Assembly (NCBI GenBank): GCA_903813345.2
Contig: CAIIXF020000011.1
Span: forward strand, 13,189,754 to 13,253,753
Direction: 5' to 3'
Source: Owenia fusiformis
Lineage: Eukaryota > Annelida > Polychaeta > Sabellida > Oweniidae
DNA: 64,000 nucleotides
Shown here: positions 11,301-26,300 of the stretch, piece after piece
How positions within the stretch are numbered: position 1 is the stretch's first letter
Layout of the letters: each line of letters starts with the position of its first letter
Notes under the pieces: generated by a model
Told to the model about the DNA's origin: nothing
The model's database searches: none
Seen by the model: only the letters and a program-made list of their open reading frames with translations
Translations under genes and position numbers: made by a program

Positions 11301-14300
11301 GAGGAAAAATTGGGACTAAAAAGTGTTCAGATTGGGAGGTGTTTGGATTAGCCATTCAAATATACAGGTTTTATTGTACTAAATAATTAAATGAATTATA
11401 TGTACAGTATTCTTCTTATGGGGGTACAGTGGTGAATATGGTATAATTGTACCTGTGTCCCATAGATTTCTACTTGGTTTGCGAGCATTCTGTATGTCTG
11501 GTAGTTCCTTGCATGTCTCTGCTACAGCCCTGGCAAACTGAAATATCAACAAACTCAAAGGGTGATTCATATAGGGCTATTTAGGACACATTTCTTTCCA
11601 AAAACAAAAAATTGGATAACATTTTTTTAGTTTATACCAGTATTTGATTAAAAAGCTGATGTTCTAATTCCATTATTATATTTCATGGCAAAATGAATAA
11701 TTCTTTGAAGTGAGCACCATCTATTTAGCATTTTAAAGCTATTTTACACCTCAACAAGTCAATATCCCATTAACGGTTTCTAAATAAATGCAGGTCCTTA
11801 CAATTTTGGAATATGTCAGGTGATATCTCATCAGATGTTAATGAAAAAACTCCATTTTCTCTCTACTGAAACGAATCATCAACGTGACGAAAAGTAACCA
11901 CCTGGTTAAACACAATGATTTCATTTTCATGTTCAACTTATATAAATTGAACACCTTTATGGTTTTTCAAATTTTGATAATGCACTGATATACCCCCCTA
12001 TGGGTATCTAGTGTGTAAATGTAATACTTGATCATAATAATTATGTTATATGAATAAAAAAAAAGAATAAAAAAAGTGTGACAATTTGTTACAGACACCA
12101 AAATGCAAACTGATCGATCACTGGCCCTAACTAGTGGTAATGACAAATTGATCTCACACTGATACATGAGTGTGGTTGAACCTTAAATGAATTTCATGTT
12201 ATTTCTTCAATGAAAATATTGATTAAGTATGTCAATGTCATGGTTCACTTTGTGTCAGTTTGTGTTGTTTAAGCACTTGTTAATTTTTGGTGAAGTTTTT
12301 TATAAAAATTCCCACCCCTGTCTGTTCTCGCAGGGGGGTCTCAAAAATGTGAATGGTTTTACCCTGCAATCCCAAGCACAACACAGTGGTATTCTATTAA
12401 AACACTAAAATGGCATATAGCCACAATCCACTCATATGATATTAAGTGCAGCACATACATATGAGGGTTACCTGTATGTATTCGTTGGTGGTGTTGGTAG
12501 CGTGGCAGATGTATTCCCATTCCTCCACACACAGTAGGAAAGCCAGCGAGTATGTCATTGTCTCCAGGCCTGGTTTGATATCTACAATGTAAGAAGTATA
12601 TAGTTGAATTATTTACAAATGTTTACATAGTACTATTTATTTGCATGTACATAAAGTCTCCTAAATTGCATCTAAATTCTTTGTTTTTGGTGTTTTTACC
12701 TGATATTTTCTAGAATGGAATGTAGCATTCTATTTTTGGTTTTTGGAAAATCACCACCAATGGTTAAGTTGGTAATAACATGAAAACGTCAAAGTTATTT
12801 GCCCAATGATCAAAATTGTAATAATGGGTAGGAATATCCTCCTAGAAGTGTCCTAAAATATCATATGCATTTATTTAGCACACTTTAATGTAGACTAAGG
12901 GGAGATGATGGATGTAGTAGACTATATTTAATTTACAATGTTACGATATAGAAAAAATTCAAATGTATTTTTACCAAAATTGAGGCTCAATTTAGCCACA
13001 TTTTAAGGTGGTAGGTATACGCAATTTAACAAACAGAGCATAGAAAATTTGGTTCGAGTGAAGCTGCAAGTGATGGAATGTTTTTAAGATGTGCACCTAC
13101 CTGAAAAAAAATTCTGGGGAGATCACTGACCTGCAATTTGGTACAGATGCCAAATGGGTAAAGACGGGTCCATCTATACCCATAAAAATATAACCATGAG
13201 AAAGAAGAAAAGAGCTTTAAAATGCTTTTTATTTGAAACTTCTAGCTCAATTTTGAAGAAAGTTGCATCAATTTTTGTAAAATTCAAGATAAATCTTAAT
13301 TTTTTGGCTTGTTTATGCCACAAACGCACACCCCAGACTGAAAACAAAATTTTTTGGCAATCGCCCCCCCCCCTGACTGAAAGCTGGCTACACCCCTGAT
13401 GTGTCACCACTTGTGGTGGTCACATACAAAACAGTTTCATATCATTTCCAACATACATGTATATCAATGCTATACCTGATTCTAATCTGTATGCTGTTAC
13501 ACATGCCTTGGCTTTCTTCAGTAGTTCTGGTTTAGCAACCCCCTCCATAACAGTGCCATGTCTCTGATAATACAGAAGGTCAGCTAGTAGCACCTCCCAG
13601 CGAATCAGTTTAACAAGCTTGTAGGAGAACTCTTTAATTGTCTTTTCAGCTGTCAGTAGTAACTCTTTGGCTTTGCTGTATAGCTGAAATACATAATCTT
13701 AAAAGTACTTTTTGAAATTGTAAAGGATTAAAGGCAGTCTAGAGTAAATTATTAAAAATGCAATACGAAAGAGTTTTCGCACAATGCATTATAGCTAAAA
13801 CGTATCCGAATCTTGCTTTATCTGAACTACTACGCATAAATCTGGTAAATACGTTACAGATTTAATATATGTAAGGCTAAGAACGTTGTGCGAAAACTTG
13901 ATTAGAAAATGGAGAAAATGTGATGAATATTTACATAAACACAGCTTTAACATGACAAAATATCACTACCTGGTTTTGCATTAACAAAAGTTCAACCATT
14001 TTTCACACCAACACAACAAATGCAGGTAACAACAAAAAGTGGAGGCTTAAAAATATGTCAGCACTTTTTTGGTGGTGACTGAACCTAGATCTTTGTGTTA
14101 AAGTAAGCATCAATAAACTGTTTTGGAAATGAATTTCTGCAATATGTTTTTCATTGTTATTTTTGCAAAAGTAGAGATATTAAAAAAGCATTTTTAGTCG
14201 ACTCTTGACTCTACTTGCACCACAAATTATGTCATCGTTTGAGAGCTAATTTCTGTTACAATATAACAACCTACCTTCATTTGTAAGGCCTGTCTGGCCT

Positions 14301-17300
14301 TAGCAACCACTATAAAGCACCAACTTTGGTTAAGGCCCTGAGGGAAACTGTCAAAAATGGCCTGGAGCTCACGATGTAACTTCCACTGAAAAACATGAAC
14401 AGTGATCCTCAGTGCAGCATTTGATCAATTTTAATATTTTTATTTACTTTTCTTATTTTTTATTTTATCTTTACAATCTTATTCAATTTATTATTTCGTC
14501 CTATTTAAGTCCTAAGGGGAACTATCAAAGATGCACCGCAGCCAATAATGAAAGTTCACAAAATTTATCTGTATGGGTCTTAGATGACAAGGTATACTAA
14601 CAATTAATTTTCATGAAACTTACATACCTTTTCATTTAGACCTTTAACAGCCCAGCCCAACTTTGGGTGCAACTGTTGTAGAATAGCTTTAATTTCAGCA
14701 GGATCGTAGGACAGTAGAAGAGCCTTCTCTAGAACTCCTGGTTCTAAAATATATACATGCATCTTTAGAGCTGCATTAAATATAGGATATAAGTGGTCAG
14801 GGGAGGGAGCAATGTATCAAATGGAGCTAAGTTGAAGTAAATATCTAGATGCATAAATAACATTGAAATAGTTGAATATTTAAGTTGTATAAAAGTCTGA
14901 CAGAGATGAAAGAATTCCATTGCCAATTTCTGGTCCAATATAGTGTTTTAAGTCTGATTCTGGAAAACATGTGAGATCCCAATCAAAAAGCTATCAAGAA
15001 TGGCAAAAGACTTCCACTGGAAAAATACAATATGCAGAGATCAAAAAGCTCTCCATTACAGCAAAACAAAATGCACACAAGAAATACACAGGGGATCAAA
15101 ATGACCAGTCAGTGATTGAAAAACCAAACTAATACATACCATTACTATGCGTTTCCCAATGGTTCAATGAAGTGTCAGGCTTGAAACAAGGTCTGCTCTC
15201 TGCAGCAAGTAATATCTGTAAGCTGTCACTGTTCTCTATGTATTGCATAAGGTTGTTCTGGGTCAACAATGGAAGTATCTCAGATGTCTGTACACTTAGT
15301 CTTGATAACACACTCCTGTTTAATTTAAGTAACAGTTATTAGGTATAATACATAGGCAAGAAGTACCCTTACTCCAATATTAATACAAATACAGGGTGCA
15401 CAAAAAACAGGGTCAAAGAAAAGTTTATTAACTCGATCAATCTTGCACACACTGCCTTTGTATTACACAATTATTAAGTCCATTTAATGTGAATTTTGTA
15501 TTGAAAGTTTGATGAATCTGCCAATTAAGTCAAAAAGTACATTAATTCACAAAACATGGTACAAGTGGACATCTCTCCTCTCTATATTCAGTTGAGCATG
15601 AGTGAGTTTAAAAGGGTTTCACAAAAATGTACTTATTTGAAAATGCAGGATACTGCTTGTTGAGATGAAAATCATTATTTTCAAACATACTTTCCTAGCC
15701 AGAAAAGTATAATCCACCAGTAACTGCTGTTTTATTAAGTATTACCTGAGGAAGTTTCTGATGTGATGCTTCTGATCTTTAGTGGCCATTCTACCTGCCC
15801 TGTCAAGAGCCTAGAAGAAAAAGAAATTGTACCATCTGTAATTCAAACCAAATAAATAATGATAGTATTACAGCCAGGATCCTATATAGAATAATCTTTG
15901 CCTTGGTAAAAAAAAAAAAAAAATTCAAAACAATTTTCACAGTTGCTACTTTTATTTCTTAATATATGTTGATAAACTCAATATTGGATTAGTGTAGAAT
16001 TATTTTCTCAACCCTTATAAAGGGAAAATTCTTTGAAACTAGTTCCTACTCTTCAAGCAAATATACAATGGCCTTCCAACAAAATCATGTCCTTAATGTG
16101 TATGTATGTAAATTATTTAAAATGTTGCTTCAATATTAAATCCCCAGGATTAAATCAGATAATGTTACTGGCAAAGGGTTGTCACTATACATTTCCAAAT
16201 CAATATTCCCTGCTAGAGAAGCCCTGTGTTCTTTTATGTGCACTCATACATAGACATACAAGTACACACTATAGCCTTTTTACGACTTGCGGACCACTCA
16301 GTCAAACACCCTGAAGTATATTAAGCAAACAAGTAAATTAAGTCTTGCCTGAACCGGGGATCGAATCCAGGACCTATTGCGTAAGAGGTACACGCGCTAC
16401 TACTGAGCGATGTGGGTGGACTAATGCCATCTTTATATCAGGTTAAAACCATTTCAGTTTCCTTGCCTTTTTTCTCCTTTTCTCAAAACCTGTTGCAAAT
16501 ATTGAAATAACACACATACATGTACTACACCAACACATGGACTTACTTTGAACAGGAATGCGAGTTGTTGGCTGGTGAAGTCATGTATCATTGCCATATA
16601 GTGTGTGCAGACTTGAGGTTCTGCATCCAATAGTCTGTGTACAGTGTTACATGTATATAGTGATATATACACATCCCTACAAAATAAACAATGGGAAAGT
16701 CAGCCAAATAATATCACATTGTTAACACAATAAAAACATTTTTCATTGCAAGAACATATCATGTTTACCCCATGTGGCCAAGAGTGGTCTATTTGAACAG
16801 TGAATTTGTTAATGAATTGAATGGTTGATTCATTAACCCTTAAACGATTAGGCTGTATGTTAGGCCCTATGATCTTGGAAACAAAAAATCATAGGAGGTT
16901 GCATTAGCTATCATTGGAAAGGTTATCCGATTCCTAGTATTTTGAGCTTACTTATAATTATCAAAACTACTGACAATTTGGGTATTTCAGTAATTTGACA
17001 AGCTCTAACTTTCCTCCTTGGGGGGTTATAAGTCACCAACAAGCCTAATTCAATTTTAAGAAAAGCCAGGATGATAGAGAGTGAAAAATGTTGGAAGCAA
17101 TTTTTAATACCTGTCATATATGAGATCATCTTGCAATGTCTGTCTGTAGGATCTGGACAGTTCTCTAGTTTCATTGTCCTTCAGGAGTAAATCAACAAGG
17201 GCATCCTAAAACATGCAAAGCATACATAGAGATTATCCTATATGAGGTTCAGGATATTTGGATTATCCCGAGGCCAATATAATATATCTGCCCGAGGGCC

Positions 17301-20300
17301 GTAGGTAAATAGAGATTATCCCATACTTGGACATGTTTCAGGTACATAAAGCCGGTTTGTAAAAACTTTTATCCCATACTTGGACGTGTTACAGGTACAT
17401 AAAGCCGGTTTGTAAAAACTTATATTTTCATCAGCGGGCAGATATAGCTTTACGTCCCGCTCCGAGCGGGCAGATATAGTATATCTGCCCGCTACGTCAT
17501 AATCGCAACTCGCATATTTGTTCATAATTTGTAACATTCGCGTAATGACTGTAAACGACAATGGAGAAAACAGAGACTATCGGGATCTGTTTGATGGTTT
17601 AAAAAATTAGTACCGTGGGTACTGGGCTCACATGGCGACAGAAAAAACCGGATATAATTTTTTGCTGATTTTTTGTAACAAAATTATTTCAAGCCACTTG
17701 CCACTATTTTGGACTGACTGAGAGACAGATGGACAAATCAATGTTAAGTAAAATGGCTGAGAAAAAAAACGGATATAATTTTTTGCCAATTATTTGGAAC
17801 AAAATTATTTCATACAACTACTCTTTACAGTGACATGGCTTTTTGCAATGCAAGACACCTGAAATTATTTGTAAAGCTAGGAAATAGGCCAAAATTGAAT
17901 TTCGCGAGACAAAAATGGCGACCATTTTGAAATCAGGCAAGCTTTTGAAACAGGAGTCATAGGGGAGTTTTTTTGTATTGATGTTGAACAAAAATAATGT
18001 GAAACTGGAATCCTATCGACAGAGGTTTTAAGCAAATGGTTCAAAAGAGGATTTCGCAAGACAGATGGACAAATCAATGTTAACTAAAATGGCTGAAAAT
18101 AAAAAAACAGATATAATATTTTGCCGATTTTTTGTAACAAAATTATTTCATACAACTACTCTTTACAGTGACACGGCTTTTTACAATGCAGGACAGCTGG
18201 AATTATTTGTAAAGCTAGGAAATGGGCAAAAAGTGAATTTCGCGGAACAAGAATGGCGACTTTTTTGAAAATAGAGGAGCTTTTGAACCAAGAGTCATAG
18301 GAGAGTTTTTTGTATTGATGTTGAACAAAATTAATTTAAAACGGAAATCCTATCGACAGAGGGTTTAAGGTAAATGGTCCAAAAGTGGATTTTGCGAGAC
18401 AGATGAACAAATCAATGTTAACTAAAATAGCTGAAAATAAAAAAAATGGATATAATTTTTCGCTGATTTTTCGTAACAAAATTATTTCATACATCTACTC
18501 TTTACATAGACATGGATTTTTACAATGTAGGACACTTGAAATTATTTGTAAAGCTAGGAAATGGGTCAAAAGTGAATTTCGCAAGACAAAAATTGCGGCC
18601 ATTTTGAAAATAGGCGAGCTTTTGAACCAGGAGTCATAGGGGAGTTTTCTGTATTGATGTTGAACAGAAATAACTTAAAACAGGAATCCTATCGACAGAG
18701 GTTTTAAAACGTGCCACTGTTATTGACGGAAAGTGGATTTCGCGAGTCAGATAGACAAATCAATGTTAACTAAAATGGCTGAAAATAAAAAAAATAGATA
18801 TAATTTTTCGCTGATTTTTTGTAACAATATTATTACATATATCTACCCTTTACATTGACATGGATTTTTACAGTGAAGGACACCTAAAATTATTTGTAAA
18901 GCTAGGAAATGGGTCAAAAGTGAATTTCGCGAGACAAAAGTGACGGCCATTTTGAAAATAGGCGAGCTTTTGAACCAGGAGTCATAGGGGAGTTTTCTGT
19001 ATTGATGTTGAACAGAAATAACTTAAAACGGGAATCCTATCGACAGAGGTTTTAAAACAAATGGGTCAAAAGTGAATTTCGCGAGATAAAAGTGGCGGCC
19101 ATTTTGAAAATAGGCGAGCTTTTGAACCAGGAGTCATAGGGGAGTTTTCTGTATTGATGTTGAACAGAAATAACTTAAAACAGGAATCCTATCGACAAAG
19201 GTTTTAAAACGTGCCACTATTGTTGACGGACGGACAGACGGACGGACAGACAGACGGACAAGTGAGTGATTGCAAAAGCTCACCATGTGAGCTAAAAAGG
19301 GAAGGAGCATCCACTTAATCAATCAAAAATTAGAGAAAATAAATATGGGAATATTTGAGAGAACAGGAAAATCCGCCCACGGCCAAGAAAACAAAACTGG
19401 ACATGAGTATTCTAAAATATTTCCATGATTGAACAATGTTAACCAGATGACCAAGATTGGTATGGGATAAACATATTATCCTATAGTCGGTTCAGGATAT
19501 TGGGATTATCCCTTGGCCAATATAATATATTTGCCTCGGTATAATCCCAATATCCTGAACCTCATATAGGATAATCTCTATATATTTCCATCAGCGAGCA
19601 GATATAGCTTTATGTCCCGCTCCGAGCGGGCAGATATAGTATATCTGCCCGCTACGTCATAATCGCCACTCGCATATTTGTTCATAATTTGTAACGTTCG
19701 CGTAATGACTGTAAACGACAATGGAGAAAACACAGACAATCGGGATCTGTAATCAATCAGAAATTTGAGAAAATAAATGTGGGAATATTTGAGAGAACAG
19801 GAAAATCCGTCCACGGCCAAGAAAACAAAACTGGACATGAATATTCTAGAATATTTCCTTCGGTCAAATATATTATATTGGCCTCGGGATAATCCCAATA
19901 TCCTGAACCTTATATAGGATAATCTCTATTTATTAGAATCCTAATGATGACCTTGATTCTTTGATTAATGGAAAATATATGACCTTAATATCTATTCTTC
20001 CCTTTGCCAAAGATCTGAGTCACTGTGATATTAGCATCTCAACATTGAGCAGAAAAAATCTATGGTCATAACTAACTTGCTATGAATAAAAGAATCTCAG
20101 TCTTCATCTCTTAAGTTAATGTTCACAATATATGAACTTATATTCCTTCATATCATTGAATTGATTATGAATATAACTATGTAACTTACATTAGTTCTAA
20201 GTCGTTTGCATTGTTGTATTTGCTCCAGTATTGAACTCTTGGCTTTCACTTCTGGTGCTTGCATATTGTTTAGGGCATGGCATGCAGTACAATAGCCCTC

Positions 20301-23300
20301 CAGTCTCGACCTTTCTATCTGGCCTTCCCAGCCAGTGCTCGATGGGCACTCAGATATCTAGATACCAAGAAGAATCGAGTTAATGCAATTGTTTTACTCA
20401 AAGCAAACAGAGTACCCTCGAGAGCTTCTATAAGGATACAAATAGGGAAGTTAAGATACAATTTTTAAAAACTTGCATGTGAATGTGTAAAATTATGGTC
20501 CTCTTTGGATTAGTTCTCTCAACCCTCCCATTTGTTGTGTTTATTTGGCCCACTGAGTATAAAGGTAAACAGAAAATAATTGTAATTTAGGTCCCTGGGA
20601 AAATGAATTGAGAGTGGGACAGGAATCCCCAGGAGTCAAAATATTAAATGCTCATATACAGGTCCTCTTAAAAAAGTGTAACTAACCTCCCTAATATGTA
20701 TAATATAATATTCCTAGCAAAGATTTCAAGACTAAAAATATATGTTCAAGTTATTCATATCATCATCAAATATGTCTAGTACTAAGTACATAATTTGAAA
20801 TTGTCATTAACCAACAAGGAGAGGAGAGAAAACCCAATTGGAACAGCTAAAGTGTTTCATTGCAGATCTTATCCATAAAATAGTAAATTAAATTTTCCAC
20901 ATTATGCCTGAAGAGGTTATGCCCAACCTTTATCAGAAAACTTGACAACAAGAAATGATTGTGAAAATTAATCTTTCCTAGCAGATGTTCCTAAATGATG
21001 TATAAAGAGAAAATACAAAAATGCACAAGTTAATAAATACAACTATCAAATTACCTTGTCAAGTAATGTCTTAGTTTCAGTAAAGAGTTCATGTGCTTCT
21101 GTGTAATTCTGTTCATAGAATCTCAGGCAGCCAAGATCATAAAGAAGCTAAAACAGCAAAAATAAAAATACATGTAACTTATTTTATGAATGGGCTAAGC
21201 CAAAATTTGCTTTGCCAATTAATTTTGGCCTCGCCAATTTCTAGACCCCAGCTATGCCCGTTATGATGTAATAACAAGGCTTTGACATGCAAAATGTCAC
21301 CACCTACCATATGTTACAGATGGCGACTGCCAAACAACCACTGCTGAACACCATCCACAAAAAGTTGGAGACAAGGCATCAACATGACGTCACAAAAAAC
21401 AGAGACCATAACAATGTCATCACTTTTTGGTGGTGACATAAAAACTGAACACAAATTAAGAGAGAATCTTTAGTTTCTTGAAATATTTAGAGAAGACTTG
21501 GAGGCTTAACTTATACAAGAAGACAAAAATAAAACCATCAATAAAACACTAGATAAGAAAAAATCATTTCAAAACATTAGATCATGTTATATGCACAAGC
21601 ATTATTTCTATGCACCTACCTGACACTGAACCTGGTCTTTGGAAAGAACATCACCCTTCTCCCACTGAAAGAGGGAGCCACTGTCTGACATGGCTCCGAA
21701 GCACTGTAGAGTCGGAACGCGTAAATGACGACAATTGTGAAGGCACATATTCAGTACTTGACCTGATATGCTTAACTGTTCTTTTATCTGTAAAAACGAA
21801 TGTTTTTTGTATTATGCTTGAACATGCACAAGACAAAATCGTATGGAATAACTTGCGATAAGCTAGTTATTAAGCTTGTTATTATGGTCTTACTAGTGGT
21901 TATTATTGAGTAATGGTACAGGTATTCGATATGGTATTGCAGCTTACACTTAAGTAATGGTACACGTATCCTTGGATTTTAGGCCCGAATACCGAGGTTT
22001 ATTTTTTTAATTATCGTGTATTATTATTTTGTGTTAATATTAGTTAACCATCTAACTATTGGCATGATATGATAACCTTGTTATATTAATATAGCGCATA
22101 GGCGTAGCCAGGGGGATGTGATGTGTGCGATCGCACCCCCCCCCCTCCATAACCAATGAAAATAGAACCATTAGATAGAAGAAAAAAGTCTTAAAATGCT
22201 TTTTATTTGAAACTTCTAGCTCGATTTTGAACGAAGTTGCACCAATTTTTGTAAAATTCAAAACAAATCTTCAAAAACATTTTTTATGCCACGATCGCAC
22301 CCCCCCCCCCCCTCCCCCGACTGAAAGCTGGCTACGCCACTGTAACGTGTAATCAATACGCTACATTTTGTATGTTCAATTTGTATACTAAAAACTGTTA
22401 TTAATCCACAAATTTAGATGAAGACAAGATAATAATTCGAATCAAGAATGAAAAGGTGTCTAAGTATATAAATCTTAAGGGTAATGCATATTTGAATTAA
22501 ACAGAGAGGCGGGTTAATTTATATTGTGCTATGAATTACGCTATTATTCAAAATTGCAGCTAAGATGCCTGTTTTATGATACCCTGCGTGCAGAGTCTAG
22601 TTAAACTACACTAAGATGAAGCTCTCTTTTAAGAAGTGAAGTCAAACGAATGCAAAGGGTAGTTTTATGAAAAATATCACGGAAGATGTATTCTAGATAT
22701 CAGTAGTATTCTCAGAAATCTATTATCCGAAACGGATAACATCTGGCCACTCAGACAAACAATCGCAGACATAGGCTAAGCTTGTTTATTTAACAGTTAG
22801 ATTTGTTGACTTACCGATCCGTATTTCAATCTCCGGGAAGACGTTCTTTTCACTTTGTATTTGCGTGCAGTGTAATATAAGTTGATACTTTTGTTCAAAA
22901 ATGTACTTTTAATGGCCATTTTATGCCTTTTATTTTCAAATTATGTTTTTTTTTGATGTCAGTGTGAAAAGTCAAGAAACGTTAAACCCGACTTTTAATC
23001 AAAAAATGTTGGTTAATCACTTATGGCAAATCACAAGGTTGATGATGTCAACGGACCATGATCGTGGACGGCTATCAATATCAGGTGTATATCGCATAGA
23101 AAATAAATATAGCTAATTTTTCGCACTGATATGATGATGACAATTCTGGCGAATCGGGTAGATATTTCTCAGTTTTTTTCCGATAATAATACTAATCATT
23201 TCTATCAATTTTACAAACGGGGTCCTTTGAATGCACATTAAAACTATAAAAGTATTTATTGGGCGTACATACTCGTTCTGTCATGTTACTTACATTTCAT

Positions 23301-26300
23301 TGGCAAGTTGCCCACATATTAATCCGGCGTTTTGTTTAATCAAATTTCCCGCCCCTTGAGGTTTCCGACTGTAAAACTTAATATTTAATACTAACCGATG
23401 CATCAGTTAATATTTTCAGAATACAAATTTTCCATTTTTATTTCTCTGATAGATAAAGTCTCATTTTGAATCTGTTCGTGTATTAAAGAGTATGATTTTA
23501 TAATGCCTTGGTCACATTTGCTCAGATTTTCAGCACCGGCGCCCGGCCGATGAGTATTTTGTTCAAAATTGAATTCAATTCTGAACAAAATACTCAATCG
23601 GCCGGGCGCCGTAATGAAAATCGGAGCAAATGTTACCAAGTCATAACTGACGAAAAATCGAATGAGAACATGAACATGGATAATAGGGGCACTATTACGC
23701 TGCGTGCAGAGTCTAATTATAAACTACGAGAAGACAAAACACTCATTTAAGAAAAGAAGTCGAACAAATGCAAAGGGTAGGGTACTATAGAAGGGGATCA
23801 TATAAAAGCACGATCTATTTCACAACGCCTTTAACTTTTGTTCTTCAACTGTTGCCCTTTGTGCATTTCAAAAATAAAATATCTTAATCTGATTTGTTCC
23901 ACCTTTCTTTTCGCTCAGTTCTGCAATATTATGTCCATATGTTGTTTAGGATTATATGTCGTTTGCGAAATACACGTAGCTGTAAGACATTATGAGAATG
24001 AATATGGGAGTTTCCACGATAATGTTGTTCACATGATTTTATACACATACCTGCATAACAATCGGAGACAGAAGTCTTAATATTGTCCAATAAAAAAATA
24101 AGAATCTAACATTTAGTGATTACAAAAGGATTAATTGCTTAGTTCTCTTTGTTTTAGTCTTTGTTTTCTTAAATACGGAAGTGTACCAACATCACCTAGA
24201 TTACATAAGAGATCATCTAACAGTCTAAAATTGCTTTTAATTGCAAGTTAATGCATTCCGACCAAAATTTGTATACCTGTAATTTTTGGGGGGGGGGGCG
24301 ATGTTACATCACATAACCACAACGTTCATATAGAAATATACAATAAGCATGTCCGTATAAAAGCTAAAATTATAAAAACTCATTTCAAAGTCATTCTGTT
24401 CATGGAAGCGTCAAGTTATGAAAAACAATGCTAAACACTCAAACAAATCGACTTGATTACCTTTGAAAACTTCTTGAGAGGAAATGGACACATGTATTTT
24501 TCTAACTCATTAGAACGTCTGTCTGATTGAAATACTATTTTTTAAATACAAACATAAATGATTTAATCTTGGTCAGAAGTCTGAACATTGTCCAACAAAA
24601 TAATAAGAATCTAACATTTAATGATTACAAAAGGATTAATTGCTATATAGTCTTAGTCTTTGTTTTTCTAACGGCGGAAGTGTACCAACATCACCTTGAT
24701 TACAGAAGAGATCATCTAACAGTCTAAAATTGCTTTTAATTCCCGGGTTTTAATTACATTTTATGTATAGACTTTGTTGCCTCTATTCTCATTTTTAAAC
24801 CTGTTTCTGTTTGCTTATTTACTAATTGTGATAAATTATTCAGTTAGTGTCGAAATCAAAACAATTTTCTACATTATAGTCCCCTCCTCTTGCACTGACT
24901 AAATATTAAAATAAGCCAGTCTGATTGCGATTTTACAAATCCTGTAAAAGTAGCTCCAAACCGCCTTTTAATCAGAGAAAACAATAAGTTAATTCATCTG
25001 ATTGCGAAAATACGAATCAACCTGATTATCTGATCTCCATGCTATTTGATTCGTGCATTATCTACAAGTCAGTCGGGCAAGGGTGAAATTATTTCATTTG
25101 GAAACAGAAATAAATATCAGAACCCCTCTAGCATAATTATTCGGAAGAAATTCATACAAAAAATAAGGTACACAACTGATGAAGGGTCGCACACAATGCA
25201 CGCACCCCTCTCCTCCTCCTCCGTGTTTGCCCACACACGACCATATTTGACAATTTTTCTAAAAGCGTTTTTCCCGGGAATATAGGTGTAGCGGTTGCCA
25301 GAAGTCGCACAGCTTGGGAGTCGGGGTATCCTGATCCATGCTTCAACGCCTGACGGGTCTGATATTTAGAGGGGGCGCAAGAATTAATAGGGGGCGGGGT
25401 AAACGTGAAAGTTGCCAAAATATCCATAGGCGTAGCCAGGAGGGGGGGGGTGCGATGGGTGCGATAACAATAGGCTTTATATATGCTTTAATGTTTTATT
25501 TATCATGATGCTTTTATGTAGGCAATTAATTACAGTTCTTTTTGCAAGAATATAAAACTGGTATGTTTATGCAAATTCCGATTGGACTAATATAAAGGGA
25601 TATTGTTTCATTATGTGGACTTGAGAAAGTCCGACATACTCATTGCTTTCAACCCAAAACTTAAAATAGGAAGTTATCAAGATCCCAAGAACACGATCGC
25701 TACTTAAACAATACGTTTGTAAAATCCCGGCGATCGAAATGCAATCAAACTTTCGCAATCAGGTGCCTAATTAGTCTTTTGATCTCTAAAGTTTTACGAC
25801 TGAATGTTTCAATGAACTCGTGAGAAGCAAACGCAATCATCATATAAACATTTTTCTAGTCAATCTAAAATAGAGTAAAACCCAGGGAAAAAGATCGCGT
25901 GTTCATAGGAATTAGGCATATTTCAATTTTGAAATAACAAAAGTCAGTCTCGGAAGAATTTTCCAAGCATTCCCTGCTTCGATGCGTTTTTATTGCAAAA
26001 GCCGTTTAGCGCCGATATGAATTCATTATAGGGTATTAGGGTTGTGCTTTATTTGTTTTATTTATATAAATGTTATAAAATGTGTACGACACTTCTGCAC
26101 TTTAATGAATTATTTTTAGGGTTACAATGCATATTTGACTTTTCCCTCTAAACATTTAAAATTCATCTTTATACTTTTCTTAGTTTGCTTCAATAAAATA
26201 AACATTGGATCCCAGATAGTTATCAAATTCTCAGACATTTGATTAATATAGATATTTGTACTTCCTTTGACCAGTGGTGCTGGTGTGACTGAGATTCGAA

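Noticed and set aside
13154-13410. Opposed ~80-codon frames
   Set aside because: Both lie within a dispersed MITE also present at 22099-22341.
16349-16419. Functional tRNA-Arg(CCT) gene
   Set aside because: Box A, the anticodon stem and box B are recognisable, but the acceptor stem does not pair and the T stem is mismatched. Better called tRNA-derived.
22818-22921. Minus-strand frame MAIKSTFLNKSINL ... YGS ending at a strong donor (GATCG|gtaagt) inside INTS8 intron 5
   Set aside because: It resembles a first exon with a basic 35-residue peptide, but no downstream exon in a fitting phase belongs to it and INTS8 exons 5 and 6 join without it. Transcript data could revive it.
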